Assembly (NCBI RefSeq): GCF_964355755.1
Contig: NC_092671.1
Coordinates: 33,747,304-33,811,303 of the forward strand
Reading direction: 5' to 3'
Source of the DNA: Antedon mediterranea
Lineage: Eukaryota > Echinodermata > Crinoidea > Comatulida > Antedonidae
DNA: 64,000 bases
Shown here: positions 54,753 through 64,000 of the stretch, piece by piece
Layout: each line of letters starts with the position of its first letter
Numbering within the stretch: position 1 is the stretch's first letter
Translations under genes and position numbers: made by a program
The notes under the pieces: generated by a model
Database searches by the model: none
What the model was told of the DNA's origin: nothing
Seen by the model: the letters and a program-made list of their open reading frames with translations, nothing else

Positions 54753-56875
54753 CGCCACCTATCGTAACACCACCCCCAATACGTAATGTAAACATTCGAC
54801 AACCTCCAGAGGAACGACTAGTAGACAAAAATAAGCAAAGCAAAGACACTACACATCGAAATGTACCAGTTGAATTGTATACATCGCCCAAACCACTAGT
54901 ACCCAACATAACTGAATTTAAATCAGCACACATCCCAAATCAACAAGACTTAGATAGATTAATGGATGTTATTCAAAGAAAGATAATTAGAGATTATAAC
55001 CTCCCAGTAGATGTTAAACAATTACGTGTTGAACAAGAAACTTCACCATTTTTTAAGCCAGTTTACGATTATTTAGCTCATGATATCCTTCCAGCTGATA
55101 AGAAAGCAGCTCGTGCAGTTCAGAATAAGTCAGAGCAGTACATATTGTGCAACGGTTTACTATTCCGTTTATTTTTCCAAGATAAAGGTGGAGAATTTGT
55201 ATTGCAATTAGCTGTTCCTGAAAACTTAGCCGAGACTGTTATTTCTCAGTATCACGACAATTTGTTAAGTAGCCACCAAGGTACGATGCGTACTTACCTT
55301 ACTATTAGGAAATTATTTTACATGCCTCTTATGTTCGAGAAAGTCAACAATTATACCCAAGCGTGTCTTAGATGTCAATAATTTCGTCCCAAAACCGATA
55401 AATTACGTCCTTTACACGATAGAGTACCAGCAACTTACCGTCCCTTTCATACACTCAGTCTAGATTTTAAGAGTATGCCAACATCGCCTTCAGGTTTTAA
55501 ACATATTATGGTAGTATGTGATGAGATAACTAGATTTTTGATTTGTGTACCCTTGAAATCCATTGATGCCGAAACAATTTGTGAAGCACTAATTCAAAAG
55601 GTAATCAGTATTTTTGGACCCCCATCTCGTCTTATTTCAGATGCAGCAACCTCCCTTACAGGAAAATTATTAACACTATTATGTAACACCCTTAATATTG
55701 ATAGGAAAATCATCAGCGTCCACAATCACGGTAGTTTACAAGTTGAACGTCATATCCGCACCGTATCGGACCTGTTAAAGGTCAACCTTAACCAATTCGG
55801 AACAGATTGGGTTAGATTTGTATCAACAACATGTTATGCTTATAACTCGTTTTCATCCCCACATCTAGGAAACCACTCCCCTTACGAATTAGTTTTTGGG
55901 CGACAACCTCCAAGTTTGACCTCATTAGCATTTAACCCTATTTCAGGATTGTCTCATTCCTATGAAGAATACTTTGAACACCTCAAGAAGAAATTTCAAA
56001 ACATTTCACAGACAATGCTACAATTACAGCGAACACAACAAAACGTCCAAAACTCAAAAATTTCCCAACGCTTAGAAAAAAGTCCAATTTACTCAGTAGG
56101 ACAACTCGTATATTTATACAAGCCAACATCATCATCACTAACGGCAAATTCAAAGAAAATCGCCGCAGAATGGGTCGGACCATTAGTAATTCATGAAGTA
56201 CTAGACAGAACACACTACATCCTAGCGACGATTAAAGGAGAAATACTTCGCGACGTATTCAATTATAACAGACTGAAACCCTGTTTTATGAGAACGCCTA
56301 AAGAACGCAAAAATTTTACACATCTACAAAAACTTAAACAATTGTTGAATGAACCCACTGATGATAATGACGAGAAAATCCAAAACACCATTAATGTAGT
56401 AAATGACGAAACCAATGTTGAATTTGTAGACGAACATGATAGGACACCCACCCAATTGCAATCAGATACCCTTACACATCCAACTAAAGTAGAACCCATT
56501 AACTTACAACCTTACTTTGACTGTGTAGAGAATAACATGGGATTAGCAGCCCCATTCCAAATGAAAGAAGAACAAATAAAGGAACAAACTAATCTAATTA
56601 TGACAGCACCTAATGATTCAAGTATGAAATTAAACCGAGGTAGATTTAAAGCAGGACATTTCCAAGTTTTAGTTTCATATTCTAAACCGACTTCAGCCAA
56701 ACGCAACACTGATAAAACAAAACACGAATCTAATGATCGCAAATTTTGGTGGAATATTGACAGATATAACGATACAGATAAATTGATTAAAGAGATCATT
56801 AATGATAAACAGATACCGATAAGTGGATCGCCAAAACGATTCATAAAACGTTTGTATAATGCAACGAATTACTGA
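54710..56875 (+). pseudogene. Integrase and C-terminal tail of element B (one stop)
   Basis: Frame open from about 54710 to 56875 except TAA at 55379-55381. Zinc-binding HHCC (Y-H-D-N...S-H-Q-G...C-L-R-C) lies before the stop; the DDE core follows: SLDFKSM, then LISDAATSLTG, then LQVERHIRTV with about 34 residues between the last Asp and Glu; then KVNLNQFGTDWVRF and a GPY-type module (EWVGPLVIHEV). The extra about 180-residue tail is shared with element A. RNase H and integrase are in different frames (0 to -1) near 54710, in a Pro/Thr-rich linker, so a single-base indel is likely. Stop and frame change together make a full Pol unlikely from this copy. Confidence 0.88.
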
Positions 56876-57774
56876 TTTAATTTTTTTTGCAAGATTATTT
56901 TTAAATTACGACATTTGCTAAATTAATGATAGCATAGTCTACGTATTTGATGAGATTTGTTTAGTAATGATGTGATTTCAGTTAAAAGAGAATTGAATTT
57001 ATGTTTAAGTATTGATTTTGTAACGAGTTTTTTGATAAAGATTAATTTTGAATTTTGAATGATCGATATATTGAGATATTGAAAAGAACGACAATCATGT
57101 TGTAACAAATATTTTGTTTAACCTTTGAGTCGTTAATCTCAAGCATTAATACAAAAACAGGAGATTTTCTTAGTACTTTTAATTGTAATTTTTTTTGACA
57201 TTGAGTACAAAAGTCGAATTTGTCGACCGATTGAAATCGTAATTACCTGTAAATATAAATGCTTAAATCGATAAAGTTGTGACGATAACGATATATTGTG
57301 GATAAGTTTGTGTCAACGGGACACACACATTTGTTTCTTTTAAAGTTTTAAGTGATTAAGTTTGATATTTTGATTTTAGGCTAATCAGCCACAGTTTCTT
57401 GAGTTTTATGTTTTGAATTGATTGATTTATATTTGAAGACCATTAGAACGCGATGAGTGTATGTTCAATGTAACATACTATTTTTAGGTTTTGTATTTTT
57501 ATTTTCAACTGATTTATGTTTGATTTACGCGAATTTTTATACCAAATTCATTTTTAATTTCATTTTTTAAAAGAGAGAGAAGAGAGAGAGAGAAGAGAGA
57601 GAGTGAAAGTGATAAGGTTACACTTCAGAGTCAATGGTTTTGGCTAACTCAATTTTTGCTTATATGTATAATAATGTTTTTTTTCTTTTATATAACTTTA
57701 ATTTTGCATGCCACTATTATAACCATTTTTATATTAAAAATAGATTAGAAGAAAAAAAAAGGGAAACAGAGGGA
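56876..57774 (+). other. 3' untranslated region of element B, accessory ORF lost
   Basis: Collinear with 20412-21000 of element A, then about 80 bp of unique sequence (57455-57535), then collinear again with 22435-22665. The about 1.4 kb of A carrying the TATA box, acceptor and zinc-finger ORF is missing. GA-rich tract at 57570-57604; polypurine tract at 57751-57774. Confidence 0.8.
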
Positions 57775-58431
57775 TGTAATATAACGATATACTTTTATAT
57801 TTAAGAAATTGACCTTTGTATCAGAATTCAAATAGGTTCACAAACTTGACCCAGAAAGTCCAGAGGAGAGTTTGTCCAGATGTTTTAATGACCATTTAGT
57901 TTATAATAGAATCCCTAAAGAAAACACTTAGCTTAACTTTGTGACTGTTCCCATCGTAAAACAATTAGATATTGACAGTTTTAAGCAGAGATTCGACAGG
58001 GCCAATTCATCATTGTAACCTCCCCAGATAAGATCAATCATTCCCACTTAAACACCCCTGGATCAACTTAGGACCAATCATTAGCTCCATAAATGATGTA
58101 ATGACATTATGCAAATGAACTGAGCCAATATACTCCCAAGTTTCTAAAGAGCCCAGACACACCTCACAGCCACTTCTTCAGAAGAACATCTACACCTCAC
58201 AGCCACTTCTTCAGAAGAACATCTACACCTTACAGCCACTTCTCCAGAAGCAGACCTACACACTTCACACCTCACCGACAGCATCACTGATCCTCTGTAT
58301 CCTTATCCTAATGGTATATTGTACCGAATCATTATTGTACTGAAGTATTATACTGAATAAACAATATATGTGTTACGACAGTCAAGCGAGTAAGAGTCTT
58401 CATTAGTACCTCAACACAACATTATATTACA
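57775..58431 (+). repeat. 3' LTR of Gypsy element B
   Basis: 657 bp, octamer at 58109-58116. TTAT follows. Confidence 0.92.
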
Positions 58432-58435
58432 TTAT

Positions 58436-59130
58436 GTTGACCGGGCCAGTGACAGGACGATCGACTGTACTACCATAAGTCCTCTAGGTGGATACAATTT
58501 ATTTCTTGTCTACAAAGTGTACAGTAGTATGCTAAGTAGGTAGTTGGAGTAGTTTGGAGAGAAACATCTATTTATAAGAGAGTACTGTATATATCAAACT
58601 ATCTGTGTTGACCGCCTTTGTATTTTTAGATATTAATACCAATAGGTACCATGTATTGGGATGCAATTTAACAGTTATGAATAACAAATCTCTATATGAT
58701 GCTTTAGTGCATTTTTCAGCTGTGAAATATAAAATTGTTAATTGAAAAAGAAAATTTAGGGTGATCATCCCAGTTTTTACATTCTAAATTTGATACTTTA
58801 TGCAACAATAGGCATAAACGATTTTTAAATTAACAGGTATAAAAGCAAATTGAAAGCCCTACGTACTCTGTATTTGGAGGAAATAAGCATAAGAACAAAT
58901 AAAGCCTTGACCACAGGGTGTAATTCACTATTTTGAATCGGTAGTACGACTACTGTACTTATGTGTTGGACCATACTGTAATGTGGTCCAGGTTGACGGG
59001 CCAGGAATGATGGTAGTGCCAGTATATCGTTTACTGTAGTTTAGCCTCAAGGCAATACCATGTAGCTGGAGTACCTTGGAGAAATACAGTAGAGATTTAT
59101 GAGACTTGGTGTGTGATGATTCAGTATGAT
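58436..59130. other. Non-coding stretch between element B and right inverted arm
   Basis: Weak internal repeats (GTTGACCGGGCCAGTGA / GTTGACGGGCCAGGAAT; GTAGTTGGAGTAGTTTGGAGA / GTAGCTGGAGTACCTTGGAGA) about 540 bases apart. No gene. Confidence 0.5.
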
Positions 59131-60487
59131 AATTGTTGAACTATGAAGAAAATATTGTAAAATATAACAAGGAAATTATACTATAGTATAATTAAGGGGT
59201 AACCGTATAATATATAATTATAATAAATGCAATGGCAATTACTAATATAATTATGTATACAAATACAATATTACATTTAAATTCATATATTATTTTATTA
59301 TGATAAGGAAATCTGTTTTAGAATGAGAAAAAGCCGCCCCAACCCAGCTATCAATAAAGCTACAGTATAAACAGAATGAATAGACCATTATGGTAACCGG
59401 TCTGGGTATAGCATAGACCTATTCTACTCTAGGCCTAGTAAGATTAGCTAGAAGGATACAGGTCAACACGTACACATGCCAACAACGTACCCAAATTTTG
59501 GTCTACTCATACCCAAAATGTTGGCCCACTCCTGCACATCATGGGCTGGCTCGTACTCATCACGGGCTGGCCTCTACCCATGTTTAATGCTATTAAAAGT
59601 ACATTTATATTACATACGGGTTGGTTTGGGTACGGGTTGACCAGCACACCCTAGCTAGAATACGGGTCAACCCGTACCATGGCTGCCAACTCGTACCCAT
59701 CAGGCATCATGGATGGGCTAGAATACTACTTACAAGTTAGGTTAGCCTAGCTGGGCTAACCTACCTCACCTCTCTCGAAAATGCGACCGCCCAAATTACT
59801 GAAGCCCAGGCCTAACTAGAGCAACCAACCAACCAACCAGGCCTAGGACTTAATTTAAAATTTACTCTATAGGCCTAGGCTAGCTAGCCCTGGGCCTAGA
59901 TAGATTAATTAGTGATCCGTAGTAGTGGGCTAACACCTTTGGCTCTACTACGAGGCCTTTTTATGCTCATAGGATAGCTTTTTTTGCGGCGTACCTAATG
60001 TAGGCCTATGCCTATCTAGGCCAGATTTCGCATTCTCGCAGGACTATAGCCTATGCTCTAGTAGGGCTAGTGGGTGTACCCTGGTCGACTCGTACCCATG
60101 CCAACTCGTACTTAACTTCCTACCCACCCCCTCATACCACCCAAATAATTGGTTGATTTCACGCTAGTAGGCCTAGCCTAGCTACGATATTCATATGCCC
60201 TGCTAAAAAGGTAGATGAGCTACTAAACTAATTACGTAATTCGTACAATAATTGACTAGGCTAGGCCTAGGCTAGGCCTTTCTTGCATGGCAATACCATA
60301 ACCTGCTACTATTCTGGTTGCCGAGTGGATTTTATATTGAATATAGTCTATAACGTTACAAATTGTCTCCAGATAGGAACCTAATGACAGCGATATCGTG
60401 TATTAAAAGTACTTAATACAGTCAGATAGGTCTCTGGTAGACTTTCGACAGTCTTCCACGTTGAGTGTAATAACAGCTACAGAATCG
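59131..60487. repeat. Right arm of the large inverted repeat
   Basis: Reverse complement of 38368-39727 with small indels (e.g. an extra GGCCTAGCCTA near 60265). Contains the mirrored CCCATGCCAACTCGTACCC minisatellite and the mirrored SINE-like tail AATGAGAAAAAGCCGCCCCAAC near 59321. Confidence 0.88.
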
Positions 60488-60769
60488 GGTGTTTGGATGC
60501 ACTTCTTTTATTATGTTTCCTGTTTTCAAATGATATATTATCAGCATTCCATCAGAAACAGATACATTTTGCTTCTTGTTAAAAGGCATTGATATAATGT
60601 GAAATTATATTTTTTATTGTTATAAGGGGATATTAGGGATTACCGGGAAAAAAAGTTGAGCAGGGTTCAATTATACCAAACGCTGGTTTGCGACGAAGGC
60701 GTACTCTCATACCTCAGGTAGGTTTACTATTGGAATTATAACTTGACTTTATGTACAGGTTTAACTTAC

Positions 60770-62967
60770 TTTCAGCGTTTATTTTCTTAAGAGGTCCTGA
60801 AACAATTAAACAAAAACATAGGAACATTTTGAAATTGATATTCATGTTAACATTAGGATCAGTAAAAAATTATTAGGTTTGCGGGTTTGGTTATCAAATG
60901 TTATCTACTTTTTAGCTAGTTCATTATCCCGAACGAGCTGTTATAATCTGAAAAGGAGTCAGTAATTAGGTATTTTACAGGAGTATTGATTGTAGTTGAA
61001 CATGGTGCATACGACTTTCATTATTATAGTTCATGTTGTGTTTTGACTTATTTTTGTTTGAATTAAGATATTGTGATTTATGTGACACATCCTTTCAAGA
61101 GTTTCTTCTTTCTTGTGGACATACTTCGGTTTGGTTTTTATTACTGTACTTAGATAATATTATATGCGTATTTGTGTAACTTACTTCCACCGTTTATTTC
61201 CATAATAGAAGACTCTGTAACAAAGATTAGAAGGAAACATAAAGAATACATTTTCATTTTCAAATTTAATTATCAAATGTGTTTTCCTTTTAGTTAGTTC
61301 AACATCTAGAAGGATATTTTGGATTAAAAAAGAAGTTATCAACGTTTTCCGAATATGTGAGGTCCGAATACGGGAGGATCGATATACAATCTGTGCTGAT
61401 CAGAGTTCAATTAGAAACAAATTTATATAGAGACGACACGAGACAAATTAGAAACATTAATTACCATCACTTTATCATTAAATTTATTATCATTACATAT
61501 CGTCACTTTTCTGTTAGGTAGAACTAATTACCGTACCACACGGCACGTGATCTTAATTCGAACAAAAATACAACCAATTGCATTGTTTGTGTAACATGTT
61601 CCATTATAACCATTGGCATACATTCTTACATTAGTAGTCTACTTTGATTAATTTCTCTTTGGATTAAACAAATCCTTCAAGATGTTGAACTAAACTAAAA
61701 GTAGATAACACATTTGATAAACACGGTTACAAACATCAACTTATCTGTTACATGAATATACATTTCAAAGTGTTCATGCTTTTTGTCTGATCAGTTTCAG
61801 AACCTCATAATGGGATAATAGTATTCATAAAATATAAAAATACTTTAGACGAAAGTTAATAATCACAATGATAAAGGATAATCATTGCTTTGATAATGTA
61901 TGATTTTCAACATTGTAATACCATGTAATATAATTATGTATTATATATTTCTTTTTATGTTCAATGTACAGTAATAATTATATTTATTCGCAAATTTAAT
62001 ACACATTAATATAATATAAACGATACCGGTATGGAACCACATATTAAGTTTATAAAGTGATAATGAATTTAAATACACACTATAATCAATCTTAAGCATA
62101 AACTTTACCTCAGTTAACACAAAACACTAACATTCAATGTTTCAATGCAATATCCTTGCTATTAATCACTCGTTATTAATATGTTATGTTATTTCAGTTC
62201 ATGACAGAGTTTATTTATATACTGTGTTTTACTTATCATCTTTTTCTATTTGATTTTAGACGATCAAAGTCTGTTTTAAGTCATACATTGGTGTAGGCTA
62301 ATACTTAAAGAACATTTTACAGTAACATGTTTGTCTACAGTAATGTCTGTTAATGAATTTTTAAATAACTTGTCCTCCGAAAATATTTCTTTTGATCATG
62401 CTTTCAATTCAATTCAACTCAAAATAACATTTATTTACTTCCTTTTAAAATTAAAAAGACACAGCATTGTTTGTCATCAGTTGAAGATGTATTCCGTATG
62501 TTTATGGGAACATAGACATATAATCTCAACCAGATGTTTCTATATTAAATCATCTGTACATAATTTTTTTTTTGCATTTAGTATTACAATAGTATCATTG
62601 TTATTGTTATATTATACTTTTATTTCTTATTACATAGGGTATGCCGTACAATACAGGTATATAAACAGAAACAACTAATAGTTATAACTGTTTTTTTTTA
62701 TTTCTGTGTTGCCATCATATATATGTATTTTGTACCTACGTTTTCGTCTGTCTGCCTGTCTTGTATTTATCTTGAACTAGACTGGATTACATAGTGATAA
62801 CCCATAACCCATTATCTTAAACACCCATTACCAGATGTGAAATACTTATTGTGTTTCCGCATAGAGATAATCTTTGAAGAATATTTGTGGTTTGTGGGGA
62901 AACTAATTCCCATATAGCAACGTTTCATTTTTTAGATGGAGTTTTTCACTTACACAACGTTTATTTT
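60770..62967 (-). CDS. Candidate microexon gene D (internal exons)
   Basis: Minus strand. 60770-60796 (27 nt): acceptor TTGTTTCAG, donor GAAA|GTAAGT, encoding PLKKINAE in phase 1. 61185-61214 (30 nt): acceptor TTTGTTACAG, donor GGAA|GTAAGT, encoding SSIMEINGG. 62954-62967 (14 nt): acceptor AAAACAG, donor GTAAGT, only the second half (AAAATAAACG) and off phase, so decayed. All share the ...AAACGCTG- end with the microexons at 525, 8351 and 9290. The flanking introns do not obviously match each other, so conservation is concentrated on exon plus splice sites. No signal exon could be fixed upstream. The gene may extend in both directions. Confidence 0.4.
61215..62953. other. Intron-like AT-rich stretch
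   Basis: Plus-strand frame at 62331 is treated as chance. No repeats of note. Confidence 0.35.
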
Positions 62968-64000
62968 CTGTTTTATAACTTTTTATATTTGCATATTTTT
63001 CCGTGGAAACACAGTTACCGTAACATTGTTTCTTGTTTATTTATAGCGAGTTGACAAATGACATGCGACAGCCCATCGTCAAATCCCTTAAGTTTTGTTA
63101 CGTCGTTGTGTTGCGTCTCTAGTGAGAACCAAATATTATGCAAAATAACTAAACATTTTGTACTAAAAACAGCTACATGCTTTATTTATTTGCAATTGTC
63201 AGTATTATATATATATAATAATTGCAATTGCATATATATGTATTCGAATATCAGCAATTAATAGAGTGTTTATACTTTTAAATGTATACGGTAGTTTAAG
63301 TGTTTAATTATGTTTATATTGTTTATAAAATGAGGATAATATACTTACTAAAATGTATACTGTGGTTATCTCTCGAAGTTTTTCCATGCGTTGATAATAT
63401 TCGATTATGTAAATATTTCTACGGATAATTAACCGTACTGTTTACTATACTTTTTTCTCCTCGATATATTTTCTGATTTATTTTGTTTCACGTTTTTATG
63501 CATTAGGATTACCAATAGTAAATTAATAATTTAATCACTGTCTATCAGATAGATGGCAATCTCCTGACACTGCTATTTTGTGAATTAGTCCAGCTGGGTA
63601 ATACCCCACTAATCTCGAATGATAAACTGCGTTCGGTCGGGAAAAGTGTGTACTCTGGACCTAAATTATATTCCTTATCCGAGAAGACTTGTTCCACCAC
63701 CAGAACCCATGACGCATGACGATATTCGGCCATTTACCAGAGAATTCTTCTCTGTTTACCACTTTTATCACCTACCTTTACACCTGTCATTTTATATAAT
63801 CTTATAATCAATTTGAGCCAAAGTACTTTCTTGTGCATAGTGAAATGACCACAACGCTCTGGTCCATATTTACTGCGATACCTTAGATGCAGTGGAAGAC
63901 ACAGTTAGTATAATTCGTATCAAACATTTGACTCCACCGGTCTCTTGCACAAACCACTATATTATTTCCTTCCTACCCCAGGGTAAAGACGCTTTAATTC
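62968..64000. other. Window end, no supported gene
   Basis: Two overlapping opposite frames at 63545-63807, slightly less AT-rich than their surroundings, not recognised on either strand. A minus-strand ATG with donor TTTTA|GTAAGT at about 63358-63400 is a weak exon candidate. Confidence 0.3.

Larger units (their letters stand above)
41663..58431 (+). mobile_element. Ty3/Gypsy element B with gag-pol, interrupted by a nested LTR element
   Basis: Identical-length LTRs 41663-42319 and 57775-58431 (657 bp, TGTAATATAACG...TATATTACA) with only about three differences noticed. Target duplication TTAT (41659-41662, 58432-58435). Primer-site candidate TGGTGGAAGACCC at 42320; polypurine tract A9GGGAAACAGAGGGA before 57775. 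Gag at 43049, pol 52170-54752, integrase 54710-56875. The nested element occupies 43787-51950; without it B is about 8.6 kb. One gag stop, a shifted RH-IN linker and one integrase stop suggest it is now inactive despite young LTRs. Confidence 0.92.

Noticed and set aside
62331-62678. 115-codon plus-strand frame
   Set aside because: AT-rich, hydrophobic and unlike any family; no promoter or splice context.
63545-63807. Overlapping 62-codon frames on both strands near the window end
   Set aside because: Neither strand is recognisable; kept only as an unresolved patch.

Overview
This is AT-rich animal nuclear DNA. The evidence is spliceosomal exon signals, Pol III-type tRNA genes, Ty3/Gypsy LTR elements, a Penelope-like element with a GIY-YIG domain, Helitrons, MITEs and long (AT)n arrays. 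The element mix and the many GGCCTAGGCCTA-like strings suggest a marine invertebrate, perhaps an echinoderm or other invertebrate deuterostome. That assignment is an inference; no conserved single-copy gene is present to fix the species. There is no prokaryotic-style gene cluster.

Layout. 0.5-9.7 kb, 33.1-36.8 kb and 60.7-63 kb hold small minus-strand exons: signal-peptide exons and a recurring 27-36 nt microexon with good splice signals. They look like a family of secreted short-peptide genes built from microexons. Between and inside them: a Helitron family (4.9-7.6, 16.6-17.8, 25.2-26.6 and 37.5-38.4 kb); a 10-14 kb cluster of tRNA-like units, a gag-only Gypsy element inside an (AT)n array and an inverted pair of Penelope-like 3' ends; Gypsy element A (18.5-23.3 kb); a 4.5 kb inverted-repeat element (25.0-29.6 kb) holding a Helitron and satellite-like repeats; foldbacks and MITEs (29.9-35.4 kb); LINE relics; and a pair of about 1.36 kb inverted arms (38.4-39.7 and 59.1-60.5 kb) that bracket Gypsy element B (41.7-58.4 kb).

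Element B carries gag, pol (PR-RT-RH) and integrase, with lesions. Its gag is interrupted at a TTAT site by a second LTR element arranged LTR-internal-LTR-internal-LTR (43787-51950, period exactly 3686 bp). Each internal unit encodes an 828-residue Gag-protease with no RT or integrase. Element A has near-identical LTRs and the same pol tail as B but has lost gag-pol. It keeps an extra 289-residue ORF with a C4HC3-like zinc finger upstream of the 3' LTR, which B has lost. The two copies together suggest a family organised LTR-gag-pol-accessory ORF-LTR, with possible splicing or an internal promoter for the accessory ORF.

The points most worth following up are the microexon gene family, the Gypsy accessory zinc-finger ORF, the tandem pol-less LTR element, and the Helitron insertion proven by an empty paralogous site inside the same window.
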